This document shows, one piece after another, positions 1 through 12,352 of a DNA stretch of 64,000 nucleotides. Under the pieces are notes generated by a model that had not been told where the DNA came from, searched no databases, and saw only the letters and a program-made list of their open reading frames with translations. Where the stretch lies: the NCBI RefSeq assembly GCF_048128805.1, contig NC_136012.1:16779725-16843724 (forward strand), read 5' to 3'. A program made the translations under genes and the position numbers. The stretch comes from Centroberyx gerrardi (taxonomy: Eukaryota; Chordata; Actinopteri; Beryciformes; Berycidae). Position 1 is the stretch's first letter, and every line of letters starts with the position of its first letter.

Positions 1-955
1 GATACCATCTCATTCACTCTTTGTTATCTCCCCTGTCGGTAAAACCTTGTGCGCATGCCAAAAACTGGTGTGACTTTGGATGCTGATCTTAACTTCCAGA
101 AGCACATATCTAATATCTCCAAGAATGCCTTTTATCATCTTAGGAATATATCTAAAGTTAGATGCTTCCTGTCACAGTCAGATTCTGAAAAGCTGGTTCG
201 TGCTTTTATTTCCTGTAGACTTGATTACTGTAATGCACTTTTTGCTGGACTGACAAAGCAGGTGTTAAATAAACTCCAGCTTATTCAGAATGCTGCAGCC
301 AGAGTATTAACTAAAACCAAAAGGTTTGAACACATCACTCCTATTTTAACTTCTCCCAGTAAAACAAAGAATTGATTTTAAAATACTTCTTATTGTTTTT
401 AAATCTATGAATGGCTTAGCTGCTTCCTACGTCGTTGACATGCTCACTGAATACACACCGGACAGATCCCTTAGATCATCAAATAAAGTCTCCTCACTAT
501 ACCTTGAATAAATTCTAAATCAGCTTATGGTGCCTTTAGTCATTATGGTCCTACTCTCTGGAATTCTCTACCACATGAACTAAGGTCTGCTACAACAGTG
601 TCTTCTTTTAAAAACAGACTAAAAACATATCTCTTTTCGCAAGCTTTTAGTTAGGTTTAAAGTGTGTGGTTAACGGGAAAACTTTTATTTTAGAATCAGT
701 ATTATTACTATTATTCCCTTTTTAATACCTGCTTATCTTATTCCTTTTTATTGTAATACCTTCTTATCTTATATGTTTGTATCTTTTTTTTTTGTATATA
801 TGTAATACCTTCTTATCTTATATGTTCCTATCTTATATGTTTTTGTCATGTATGATCTTTGTCTATTTTTTGCTTTTTATTTTGAAGCACATTGAGTCTA
901 CGCCTGTCGTATGAAATGTGCTATATAAATAAACTTGACTTGACTTGACTTGACT
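1..955 (+). mobile_element. Truncated L2-type LINE, 3' end
   Basis: This is the 3' end of a non-LTR retrotransposon of the L2 kind common in fish. The frame at 49-375 encodes the end of a reverse transcriptase, including the family-typical stretches LDYCNALFAGL and LQLIQNAAARVL. The frame breaks near 350 and related peptide (KQRIDFKILL...VFKSMNGLA) continues in another frame to about 510, after which stops appear, so the copy is dead. The 3' UTR ends with an AATAAAC-like stretch and the short direct repeat (ACTTG)n at about 930-955, which is typical of L2 tails. The 5' part lies outside the window or was never inserted. Confidence 0.85.
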
Positions 956-1628
956 CATACCAGTTAAAACACCCTTTGCGTTCATCTCAAATGTTAGTTT
1001 TTAGACTCAGGCAGACATTATAGGGTCCTTAAGTGAAAAGTGAATTGATAAAACTAGTCATTCAATCCCCTGCCTGTCCATCCAGCTCCCCAACAAGCAG
1101 CAGGCAAGGAAACAGGTTACCTTCTGCCTACCAGCTGCCTATCCTCAAAAAAGTGCCAGAATTTGTTTCAATTTTCTGTTAAGAGACGTTACTTTTCTCA
1201 TATCTCATTTTTGGGATGGCATACATTGTACTGTTTATTCCCAAATAAAAGATTTTGAAGGAGACAGTGAAGGAAAACTTGAATCTTGGGTCTCAACGAA
1301 CCTCTTAGATTATGTTCTCAGATTGAAAAGCAAAAAAAAAAAATAACTGGTGAACACAACAGCAGTCCTTGTGCATTGAAGCGCCCTGTACCAGCTGGGC
1401 AGGGAGTAATACAGGATGGCTTTTGTGGGAGGAGAGGAGGTGGGCAGACGGGGTGGAGGGAGGTGCAGGGCGAGGGGTGTGAGCTGGGTAACGGGGCTGA
1501 CGGTCCAGGCTGGGGAGTCAGCTGGTCTCCCCAGGCCTGTGATTAATACACTAGGGCTGCTCTGTGCCACCTCCACACCACACCATCCTCACCTCCAATT
1601 AGCATGCTAATGAACCTGCACATGTGTG

Positions 1629-1629
<1 letters not shown>

Positions 1630-1666
<37 letters not shown>

Positions 1667-1781
1667 TGAGAGAGTGTGTGTGTCACCTGAGGGCTCTTTC
1701 TCACTGTGCAGCATAAACAGAAACAGGCTGACATTCAGAAGAATGGCTGCTGCTCTGCTAATTGAGACTGCTTGTGTGCAC

Positions 1782-1825
<44 letters not shown>
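1630..1825. repeat. Two (TG)n microsatellites
   Basis: Dinucleotide TG runs occupy 1630-1664 and 1784-1825 and are separated by about 120 bases of ordinary sequence. Confidence 0.95.
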
Positions 1826-1828
<3 letters not shown>

Positions 1829-2102
1829 GGACTGTGACCCTGGACTTCCTCGCTGCTGTTATGGTAACCGGTTGAAGAGGAATGTTTTCTCTGTCTAGTT
1901 ATACCTGTCATGGTGACCTTTGTTCTCTGCAATTGCAGAGTGGTGGACATGGCCAATCACAGCTCATTCTCCATGGGTAACATGATTTACAGGTCAACCA
2001 TGCAGCAGGAGACATATGCAAATACAAGAACACTGTAAACACACAACGCACAGTAAACACTCTCCCAGACACACTATATCAAAACATGTTTTAGGGTAAA
2101 TA

Positions 2103-2600
2103 AGGTACTACGTGTGGAATTTTAACATCAATAAATCATTACAACATTAATTTTGAAACATTCGTTTACTATCCATAAACAAATGAGACCATCGGCGAGA
2201 AGATTGGCAGCCTCTACCGGTCTCTACACAGCAATTTTATGTTGTGTACCACCGGGTTTTGCTTCGTATACCACAAAACAAAAATCAGTTCTTCCAGTGC
2301 AAACAGAGCTGAAGTTTTCAGAGTTTCTCACAGTGGTAGATGGTAGGTCGAGTGAAAGACCTACAGAAAAATCACTTTCAACCTGTTTGTTTAGGAAAGT
2401 GAAAAAGAGAACAACAGCAACATCTTTTCAACAGGAAGCAATGTGATTTATGGGAAATGTGGTCTTTATTTTGAGAAACACTAGCACTAACAATGTGAAA
2501 TAGAGGCTGCCAATCATCTTGACCATGGTCTCGTGTTTATACCAATTAATTTGATAATGATATATTGATGTTTAGAAATGCTACACATAGCACCTTTAAT
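2103..2600. mobile_element. MITE-like element with about 100-base diverged terminal inverted repeats
   Basis: The left end (about 2103-2216) and the reverse complement of the right end (about 2500-2600) match over about 100 bases with gaps. Shared blocks include AAGGTRCTAYGTGT, AACATCAATAWATCATTA, GAGACCAT and GATTGGCAGCCTCTA. The interior of about 280 bases has no recognisable protein. This fits a non-autonomous DNA transposon. The family is unassigned, and the ends are approximate because the repeats are diverged. Confidence 0.6.
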
Positions 2601-2636
2601 AGTGTTGTTTCAGTGAGATAATTCACACAATCTAAG

Positions 2637-2869
2637 GGATTAATTCACATGAGTCTTGATATCTTAAAGGATATCCCAGTGTTTCTTTGTTGGTGGTGCT
2701 AAACCAAAAACATCTAATTCCACAGTCCAGTGTCCAACAGGGAAAATGTAGCACACACACACACACACACACACACAGGTCTTCAATAAAAAATAGTTAA
2801 AAGCTCTATTTCAACAAAAATTCAAACATTTTGGCCTTTTAGACACTGGACTGTGGATTAATTCACATG
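2637..2869. mobile_element. Short insertion bounded by a 15-bp direct repeat
   Basis: GGATTAATTCACATG occurs exactly at 2637-2651 and again at 2855-2869, enclosing about 200 bases. Inside are a (CA)n run at 2752-2777 and an inverted pair, TCCACAGTCCAGTGTC near 2720 and its complement near 2842-2857. A 15-bp perfect direct repeat is what target-primed retroposition would leave. The inverted pair is equally compatible with a DNA element, so the class is open. Confidence 0.4.
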
Positions 2870-3896
2870 CTCATGGACAGTGATTCATCAGGTGTGACGC
2901 TGTTTAATCTATTTTATCGTGCTTCAACAACACATCGCCTCGCTTACAATATTTTCACATTGAGGAAGACAATATAAGAATTTAAGATTCCTCTACGAGC
3001 GACAGTATAATCCTATTTCCATCTCTGTGCATGTGTGTGTACATGTGCATAGGTGCGTGTATGTATATGTGTGTGTGGATGTGTGTGTGTGTAAGTGCAT
3101 GCATATGTGTGCATATCTGTGTTTGTGTGTGCACAGACACAGTCGGGGAAGCCAGTGAGCAGCAGTGCTACAGTAACCTTTGCAATAATCAGTTCTGTCT
3201 GATGGGCCTCTTTAATTAACCTTGTAGGAAATTAATCCCAGTGTTAAATGGCCAAGAAAAAGATGTTTGATTACCACCGCGAGCCGACTGGGACTTCTCC
3301 CTCTGTCTAATTGCCCAGGAAGAGAGAACAAGAGAAAAAGTAGCAAGAATGAGAAAGGGAGAGAAACAGATAGGGAGAGAGAGGCGAGAGAGGGGAGAGG
3401 GGAGAGCGCAGAGCGGATCCTGTTGTGTCATTAGCGTCTGTGTGAATGTCAGTTAGTCCCCCGAGCGCTGATAAGGCTACTACCAGAAGAGAAGAGGAGA
3501 GAGGAACAGGAGAGGGAACAGGGAAGAGGGGAGAGATAGAGAAGGACATTGAGGGAAAAAAGAGGGGAAAACAGTTGCTGAACTGAAAAAGAAAAATGCA
3601 TCAAACAGGACAGGGAGGCGAGATATGCGGGAGATCCCTGAGCTATTGGGAGGTAAAGCTGATATATTTTGCATTCAGTTTGCCCTCTGCAGTTTTAGTG
3701 ACTCGCAGTTTTTCATCCCTTTTCTACTACCTGTCGCACACTCATCCTGTCTTCCCCTCTACTTAACCCATCCTCCTCTCATCGAGGCCTGTCTGAGCAG
3801 GTGCTTCCCCTCTCTCCTCCCTGTAATGTCACCAGATCTCTGCACTGACCTCAGCTCTCCATGACTCACCCTGCAGTGTGCTGGCTCAGTGTATTG

Positions 3897-3900
<4 letters not shown>

Positions 3901-3934
<34 letters not shown>
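3901..3934. repeat. (GT)n microsatellite
   Basis: Seventeen uninterrupted GT units. Confidence 0.95.
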
Positions 3935-3935
<1 letters not shown>

Positions 3936-4229
3936 GGCTGTGTTCGTTGGTGTGTGTCGACTTCCCGGATCCCTGCAGGTGTCTGTATCAATAACCCAGA
4001 GGGCAGAGCGAAGAGACCCAGCAGAGGAAACCATCATCTGTTCTGTTTGGAGCGCTGGCTGTTGTGTGTCTCTGCTGGGATTCGGTCTGTCTGATCGTGC
4101 CGTCAGAGCGTTTGGCTCAAAGTGGTCTCTCTCTTCAGCGGTCATTAGTATTTTTTTTTACCAGTTATAGGGAAAGAATAAGTCATAGGTTATAGGTTCC
4201 TTCTACTGCAGTTTAAAAAGTTACTTAGC

Positions 4230-4830
4230 CTAGTATTGAGTGTTAAAATCGTATTTTTCTCAAAACAAGTGAAAAAATCTGACACGTGGCAGTGGAGCGA
4301 TCTGCCTTATTCTGCCTTTTTTTCAAGATATTGCCAAGAAAATAATTCAAACAATTGAAACAGCATTGGAAGCAAGAGGAACTACAGTATCTCCCCCCAT
4401 TGGCAGAGTTTTTCAACTATTTTAAAGTGAGAATCTGTGACATTTTCATACAAATAAATATCCATTTTGCTATTCTCTATCGGCAATTGATATAATACAA
4501 TAGTGATTCCACCTACCCAGTTCATGAAAGCTTTTGCAAAACATTTGCTGTTCTGAAACCCAATGTTAAGTAGCTCTTTCCCAGGAAAAATCCTTTGGTC
4601 CACAGGAAGTGATGCATCTTACGTTTCCAGCAACAGCGGCTTGTTTGGAATAAATAGAAGAAGTGGGTAGTTAGCATGAGCAGCGATAGCTACTATCATC
4701 AACAGAAAGTCCAAGGAAATAGACGTCACATCAACAAAATTAGAAGCAGGACCACAAGGATTTTTAAGAAAAATAAGATTTAATGACTAAATATGAGATC
4801 AAATGACTTGTTAGATGTCACGTCTTTGCA
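4230..4830. repeat. Interspersed repeat, copy A (interrupted)
   Basis: Segments near 4294-4316 (GCGATCTGCCTTATTCTGCC) and near 4765-4825 (ACTAAAT...AAATGACTTGTTAGATG) match segments at 19826-19845 and about 19945-19970 in the same order and orientation. In copy A they lie about 450 bases apart rather than about 100, so something was inserted or the copies are rearranged. No coding capacity is visible. The repeat class is unknown to me. Confidence 0.4.
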
Positions 4831-4842
4831 GATTTGCGTTTA

Positions 4843-4844
<2 letters not shown>

Positions 4845-4894
<50 letters not shown>
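4845..4894. repeat. (TG)n microsatellite
   Basis: Twenty-five uninterrupted TG units. Confidence 0.95.
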
Positions 4895-4897
<3 letters not shown>

Positions 4898-5123
4898 ATT
4901 GTTTCCGTCAGACGAACATCCACTAATTCCAGCATCTACAGTTCACCCTGCCTTCTCCTCCTTACAAGCTCGTTAGTGTTAACTCATCAGTAGGGTCAAA
5001 CGCTCTGAAAACACACATTACAACACAGCCAAAAGATCACATTACACCATTTGAATAAATACAAGGCAATTTGTCACTGTCATGTCAGAGTTGCCCCTTT
5101 CTCTCTCTGCCCTCACTGCCACA

Positions 5124-5151
5124 CCCCCCCCCCCCCCCCGCCCCCCCCCCC
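5124..5151. repeat. Poly-C tract
   Basis: Sixteen C, one G, then eleven C. Such a run is prone to polymerase slippage and to assembly error. Confidence 0.95.
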
Positions 5152-5284
5152 TCCTCTCTTCCTCCTGTCCCAGCCTCCTCTGCCCCAGCACAGCAGCAGG
5201 AAGCAGTAATGGTGATTGTATTAACCCCTCGTGGAGAACACTGACCTTCGCTCCTGTTCAGCTGGAGGTAATGACCCAGGAACT

Positions 5285-5318
<34 letters not shown>

Positions 5319-5346
5319 CTCACACACACACACACACACACACACA
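5285..5346. repeat. (CA)n microsatellite, interrupted
   Basis: CA units with one TACACGCT interruption in the middle. Confidence 0.95.
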
Positions 5347-6781
5347 TGCATGCTCAAATGCATGTACGCACGCACAAGGATTCAGCAAAATTTGTCTATT
5401 TCGGACAATAATGGGGCATGTGCGATTAAAAAAGAGATCAGTGAAGAAAAAGGATAACACAACTCACAATAGAATCAGTTAAATGTATCACATTTTGTCA
5501 CAAATTCTGCCACGTCAACGGTTTCCCTTAGTGGTTGCATGAAAAAGAAAGAAGAGGCCTGTGCAATATTTTCAGTATCCTATAGTATTTATATCCTGAA
5601 GAATGAATGTTGAGGGGGAAAAAAATGTTTCATCTCCATTCTCTCTCTTGAGGTTTGAGTTCTCAGCTGGCTTATTTTCATTGGCAGGTAGACAGAAGCT
5701 TAGCTTCTCTTTCACAAATGACTCCCTTTCCAAGTGATGTCTAGCCGAAATATTAAACACATTAACCCAGCCACCTTCACACAGAGATCTATGGTCTTCA
5801 CACAGACCGAGAAAAAAAGTGAGAGAAAAAAACAGTGTCATAAAAATCACCAGAATGACGAGAGACTTCCTAAGAAATGTTCATTGGCTGTTGCAGTATA
5901 AGGAAAGACATTTGTCTCTTTGTTGCTACTGTTGGGAATATATCACATACACATTCAACTTAGTGGTTGTTAGTTTGAATTTTCAGTTTAGATACAATGA
6001 CTGAGGAACTCTGGAAAGGGCCATGTCATTCTATCCAGTTGGCCAGAGAGGAAAGCCTTCAGTAAGGGGATTTCTCAGAGAGAGATGTGTGTGGGGCGGA
6101 AGTCACATGGGGCACCTCCGACTGGACGGGGGTTAGCACAACAGCACGGACCTCCTGCACTCTTTCATCTGGCTGTTTCAACATCCCTCCATCCCCTCCA
6201 CTCCGCTCTCTAAAACAAATCCTCTTCTCTCTGACAACCTACTAACTCTTAAATAAATCCTGCCCTACGTGGGTTCCCATCCATTCCCTCATGACCCAGA
6301 CAATACCCCTTCGCATGCACACACATACACACACACACGCACCCAGAAAGAGCCCCGGGCGGAAGTATGGCCGAGCCAGGCAGACTTTTGACCTGTGTGG
6401 GTGAAGCAGTCAAAGTCCTGATGGACCCAGATGTCCTCTTTGCTTTAAAAAAAAAAAAAAAACAACTCACAGTCTCTCCTTACTTACTTTCTCTCCTTCG
6501 CCTCCTCGCTCGCTCGCCTTTCCCTCCAGCCCCTCTGGAGACTCAGTGATAACCAGGGTAGACGGGAGGAGGAAGGGAGCGGAGGAAAAGAGGGATGGAG
6601 GAAGAGGAGGAGGGTGGAGAGAGGGAGTTGTGATGTCCCGACTCAGGGATATTTAATCCTCTCTGTGAGGGGCGAGCGTCTCTCTCTCTCTGTTTGGCTT
6701 TAGGAGATCAAAGAGGCAGTTCAGATCCTGGCGAGATCGCTCGCTCTCTCCTCCTGGGTGGACCAGAGACTCACACGCACT

Positions 6782-6815
<34 letters not shown>

Positions 6816-9586
6816 CGCTAAGGCACTTGGGGTGACTGGCGAGGATGTCGGCGGTGGGGTGAGCGGTAACGAGGCAGTGATTGATGTGACTTTATGCCTC
6901 TCTACTGGAGATTTGGTCGAAGCATTTCACCATTTATGTCTATACCTCCTCTCTCTCTGGTTCCCCCTCTCTTGCTTCTTCCTTTGACATGGTCACCATT
7001 GTTGGTAAAGGCTCCTCTGTGTCTTTGTTTTCACTGCAATGTAACATCTGGTTTTACTGTGACGGTGTAAAAAAGACGATTTAACCTATTTCAACACCAG
7101 AAACAAAGACACACATATGAAGACAACCAGGACAGTTTTCCTGAGCTTTGAGCACAAGGAGGTCCAAAGGAGTCACACCTAATAATACATCAGTTATACA
7201 AAATAATACATTTTAAGCAGTCATAAGTGTGCCCACAACATCAAGTGTTGTCTCCGGGAATGCTTACAGCGGCCCAGAAATGGCACATTAAACATGTGAA
7301 ACGCAGCACTTTTTAACAGTTGGATGCTGCAGTATTTTCCTCATCCAATGCCTAAACTCAGTTTCACGCCAATTGCAATGAGACACTAGCCAACGAGTGT
7401 TTATAATATCACTTAAAAGATAATTCTCTGAGTCATGAAGTGAGTACAGTTCAGTGCTTTCTGTTTCATAACCCTGGAGGAGTTTGTTAACAGCGGGAGC
7501 TGTAAACCGTATAGCTGATGATAACAGAAGTGATGATTCCACTGTTTCCTTTCTATTTGTATTTTAATTTTGTCAATCCCCTGAAACACAATCACACACA
7601 TGCACACACACACACACGCTCACACACACAAACCCACGGCTCCCCTGCCACTCGGCTTCTGAGGTTTGCAGGTCTCTGATAGGAAGCCTCTGAAATGGAA
7701 AAGAGATAAGAGTAAATAAACAAATAAATACAATAAAACCGAATTTGTGCTGGTTCAATGCACACAGAGGGAGGAGAGGGAGAGAGAAAGAGGGGGGGAG
7801 CACTCTGTAAGGCCTAACGACAAACCGCCGAAGCCGTTAATGCAATTCACAATAAAGCACAGCAAGGTAAATACCTAAGTGAATTCACGCGAGTTCCATC
7901 TATTCACCGAAATCTGTTGAGACTGTACACACTGATAGAGAGACACCATTTGGCTCTCTAACAATGGAGCTATCAGTTACTGCCTTTGTGCTCCTGCGAT
8001 ACGATCTCCGTCCATTTTCATACAACTGAATGGCACGCGTGCACCAAAAAAAATAAAAAAGCATTTTATTTCCATCACAATGATGCTATTCCGTGCCGTC
8101 AGCTAATTCTCCGCGGCACAACAACGCTGCTGCTCTTTCTTTCGCCCTTGTCGACACCTTGGCTGTGGCACCATGCTACACCAAATGTTCTCCATAGCCA
8201 ATCTGCCTTTAAAGCAGTGCCACGGGCTTTGATGTGTGCCCACACCAACACGCCACTCCAACAGCCTTTCTTCTCAGATGTTGCTTAATTACACTATCAT
8301 AGTCTGTTAATTACCTTATCAGCGCTGCATAATCCCATGGTCAGCGTCTGAACGCCATGTATCAAAGCAAACCGAGTCTCTTTCATGTGTTTTTTTTGGT
8401 CCTGATTAGTGCAGCGGTTGTGAGATTGCAGATGAAGTTAGTTATTTTTACACGCACAATTAATGTCGGGCAGAAAAAAAGGGCTATAGGAGTGTTTTTT
8501 GCATAAGCACTATAAGAACCGTTCTTCTGGTTTGCATCCCAGAGAGTGGGTTTCGTGTTGTAGGAGCAAGGGAAACAAGGGAAAGCGTCGGCCTAGCTCA
8601 CAGATACGATGCTAACCGTTTGATCAGTCACTGAGTAGCCGCCTCTTTCCCTGTTGGTTAGCACAGCAGCAGTCCTACAGCTACAGTGTCTGAGTGTTTA
8701 TGAGATTTGGGACCTGGAGGGCCGCGTCAATGAGCAGATTAGAACCAGTGGGCGTACACATCAATATTGAGGGAGGAGATGTTATTTGAGAGGATCGGCT
8801 CCTGTCACATCTGTACGGCCTGCATGTTTGTTTTGCGGTTGTAGGCAAGTGCAGCAAATATACATTGACATTCATAATCATAAATAACCCCAGAAATGAT
8901 AACGCTCTCTGTTGCTGCCTTTGGAATCTGGGAGAATGCGAACGTCAGATTTCTTGATTGGTGTCTGGAATGTTTACCTTGTGTGTGTGTATAGTGTGTC
9001 GCACGTGTGATGTTACCCATACATGGCTCGGTTTTTGACGTGGAGATGGTAATTAAAGAATAATTGGAGAGGCTAGAAAAATGTTTCTCAAGCGTGGAAG
9101 ATGCATGCCTAAATGTTAATTCCACTCAGAATATGTTAATGTATGCACAGATGTTAATGTAGACTCCATGTTGGGTTCCTGTGTTGTGTTTGTGTGTGCC
9201 TCAGTGCCTTTCCCTGCCTCGCATGTGTTCTTCCCCCTCAGCTCCGCCAGTAGCCTACTGGATCTGTCAACTTGGGGAAAATTTCCATTTTGCAGCTAAC
9301 TCTGCAGCCTTTTGATGGATATGTCTTGCCGACTTTTATCTCTCGGTGCGTCTGCAAACTAATTAATATTTTTTTTTCTCTCTCTCTCTCTCTCTCTCTC
9401 CCCTTCAGGCAAATATTTGTTTCCTCAGAAGTGAGCGTGGGCAAACCTTCCTCACAGCTCCATATGCTGCCAGCTGCCAATCAAGTGGGCTGGAACCCTG
9501 AAACTAATCGCCCCCCCCCCCCCTCCTCCTCCCCTGTCTCCTCTTCCTCTCCTTCAGCAAAAATGAAAGAAGAAGGAGGAGAGAGG

Positions 9587-9589
<3 letters not shown>

Positions 9590-9620
<31 letters not shown>
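9590..9620. repeat. (GT)n microsatellite
   Basis: About fifteen GT units followed by a G run. A 186-codon open frame overlapping this region is explained by the simple repeats and is not annotated. Confidence 0.9.
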
Positions 9621-9624
<4 letters not shown>

Positions 9625-10054
9625 GGGGGGTGTTAAAGCAAAGGAAAATAAAGACATTGAAGAAAAGGAATGGTTGAGACATAAGCCCAAAGTAGCTTCT
9701 CCTCTGTTCTCTGTCCACACAGGGAAGATACCACTCTCACTGCTTGTCTCTATTCTAAGCAGTCTTTTTGTTCAAAAGGATAGTATCTTTGGATTTGGCT
9801 TGTTTGCCAGACAGCTCCAGGAGTGTGAGTGAGTGTATGTGTGTGTGTGTGTGTGTGTTACACAGACAGCTGTAGCTGTGTGTGCCAGGGCCTAAACAGC
9901 TTTAGGTCCAGGTGGAGATCAGCAGCAGGTGAATGAGGCAGGCAGCGGCTTACTAAAAGTATTAAAGTTGCGTATTATATCAATCACACCGGCGTATTCA
10001 CCGGGGAGTTTGTTTGTCTCTACTAAAGCTACTGGCTCCCTCACCGTGGCCGTG

Positions 10055-10059
10055 CCCCC

Positions 10060-10090
<31 letters not shown>

Positions 10091-10248
10091 ACACGCACAC
10101 ACACACTCACACACACACACCTCTTTCTCTCTCACTCTCTCTCCCTCCTGTTATCATCATCAGAGAGTGTATGTGTAAGTGATCCTGTCTTTGTGAGGTT
10201 AATTGAAGGCAGGAGCTCTGACTGTCGGAGGCATAATCTGTCTGCATG

Positions 10249-10299
<51 letters not shown>

Positions 10300-10308
10300 G
10301 GGGGGGGG
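10055..10308. repeat. Poly-C/(AC)n and (GT)n/poly-G pair
   Basis: A C run at 10055-10076 leads into (AC)n to about 10120. About 130 bases later, (GT)n at 10253-10296 leads into a G run at 10297-10308. The two composite tracts are near inverted complements and could pair in single-stranded DNA. Confidence 0.9.
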
Positions 10309-10679
10309 TTGTTTGAGGGGTGGGATGTCTTTAATAAGACCACACCAGTTATTTCTACAAAAACAGAAAAAGAAACACACACAGCAACCCTTTTTCTCTT
10401 TTCCCTCCACCTGCTCCCCCTCTACCTAAACTACCCCCCAACAGAGATTAGCAGGGGGGGTATGTGTGTGTGTGTGTGTGTGTGCGTTGGGTGGGTGGAG
10501 GGTGGGGGGGGGGGGGGGTTGCTTGGGGATTTTGGGTGTACAAAAGAAACAAAAAAAAAGCAAGAGTGATGCCATAAGGCTCGCCATTCTCTCATATCAG
10601 CTCTTATCAGGGCAGTCGTTTTTGACAGGAGAAAAGCCTTTATCCGGGAGAGACTGTGTCCGTCTGGCCCCATGAGCGT

Positions 10680-10690
10680 GCACACACACT

Positions 10691-10730
<40 letters not shown>
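10680..10730. repeat. (CA)n microsatellite
   Basis: CA repeat of about 50 bases with one TCTCACA interruption near the start. Confidence 0.95.
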
Positions 10731-10732
<2 letters not shown>

Positions 10733-11097
10733 GAGCCGTGCTCAGGGCCTAGTGGGCTGGGACACACACACAGAGCAGGTAATCGGCTCACCAGGAGAGT
10801 TAGGGGGTTAGAAAAAGGAAGGAAAGGGCTCTCACCAAGTGTATCCCCTCTTTGACTGGATTAGAGCCCACCAGTGTTCTGCCCAGGTGGACGGACGGTT
10901 GAGGGGCCCGCGCAGGTTCATTTTCCCTTCCTAGGGTAAGACCACATCCTGCTGTTTGCTGTCTGACACATCTGATGTATGGAACTTATAGCAAACACTG
11001 GGAGACGAGCAGCAAATCAAAATAGTGTCTAAAAAACTGACTTTCTTAGCATGTGCCCACTCCTAGCCCATGTATATATCAGCAGAACACACACATA

Positions 11098-11462
11098 CAC
11101 TACCAGTCAAAAGTTTGGACACACCTGATTGAATGTACTTTGTTTTTCATTATCTTAAAGCCATTTTGATCTAAAGGCTTACGCTTAAATGCTTGAAATT
11201 TGTTTCTTAGACAAATATAAATAGTGAAGTTGATGCCTATGTATGAATTTCTTTCCAAAGCCTTTTCCTTTCCATCAAGGCAAAGGGCGGCTACTTTAAA
11301 GAATCTAAAATATAAGATCGTTTTGATTTAACACTTTTTTGGTCACTGCATAATTCAATTTGTGTTATTTCATAGTTTTGATGTCTTTGTTATTATTCTA
11401 AAATGTGGAAAATAGTAAAAATAAAGGTAAATGTGGTGTGTCCAAACTTTTGACTGGTAGTG
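11098..11462. mobile_element. Tc1/mariner-type MITE, 365 bp
   Basis: The ends are perfect 28-bp inverted repeats: the left end begins CACTACCAGTCAAAAGTTTG (11098-11125) and its complement closes the element at 11435-11462. Both sides are flanked by TA (11096-11097 and 11463-11464), the target duplication of the Tc1/mariner superfamily. The 309-base interior has no transposase frame, so the element is non-autonomous. Confidence 0.85.
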
Positions 11463-11870
11463 TATACTGTAAATGCACGCTTACATTTGGATATATCTAT
11501 AACCACACATACACACAGACACAGAAATACACACCATGATGTAATACACGCTAATTATCCTCAATCAACAAGATGTATGCTCTTTGCATTCTTTGGGTCT
11601 GGTGGGGTTAATTTGCGAACCCTTTATTACTTTATTATCATGTCATGTCTTTATTCACGTGATGCCTACTACACCATATGCATATTATTATAATACCATA
11701 ATTGCTGACACTTCAAGTGCGAGATTATTTCTTCCTTAAATGAAGTGATAGTGTGTTTCCATTGTTGTGGATGACAGGGGAGGAGACATAAGGGTTAATT
11801 AACTATGATTAGGAAGAGCTACAGTCACTGAACAAGCCAGGGTTCTAGTTCGATTCTCCGTAATTGCTTC

Positions 11871-11906
11871 TTTTCCTTTCCTTTCCTTTCCTTTCCTTTC
11901 CTTTTC
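11871..11906. repeat. (CTTTC)n pentanucleotide repeat
   Basis: About seven TTTCC/CTTTC units. Confidence 0.9.
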
Positions 11907-11985
11907 CACTGACTCTTTCCTCATATTTCTCCCTTCTGTCCACCCATGCATGAGAAGTGTTTTCTTTTGAAGAGGAGAGCTGGAG

Positions 11986-12000
11986 AGCCCTCTGCTGGCT
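11986..12000 (-). promoter_or_regulatory. CTCF-like site (candidate)
   Basis: The minus strand reads AGCCAGCAGAGGGCT, close to the vertebrate CTCF core CCASYAGRKGGC. This is a match by eye only; such cores occur by chance. Confidence 0.25.
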
Positions 12001-12261
12001 GATTGTGGGAATTCAACCACAATGTACCATAATTAGAGGGTATTCAGAGGGTATTCTCTGTCGTCACAGGCGGCACAGCCAAAGTCTGCTTACCTGTAGC
12101 ATTTTATGGCCACGGTGTCATACAATATGTTCCTAAGTAATCCCGCAAATTCTAATCAATACTACACAGGGACACTGCTGTATTTGCAGCGTACATAACA
12201 TGATGTTCCCTTTCTGGTTTCAATAATTAACATAGATTTGTTCTGATGGACAGTTTGATCA

Positions 12262-12263
<2 letters not shown>

Positions 12264-12349
<86 letters not shown>

Positions 12350-12352
12350 ACG
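12264..12352. repeat. Long (TG)n tract ending in (CG)n
   Basis: About 37 TG units run to 12338 and pass directly into CGCGCGCGC and then CACACG. The whole tract is alternating purine-pyrimidine, the pattern that favours left-handed Z-DNA under negative supercoiling. Confidence 0.9.

Noticed and set aside
9272-9832. 186-codon plus-strand open frame
   Set aside because: It runs through (CT)n, poly-C, (GT)n and G-rich tracts with no domain, splice context or recognisable family; repeats keep frames open.
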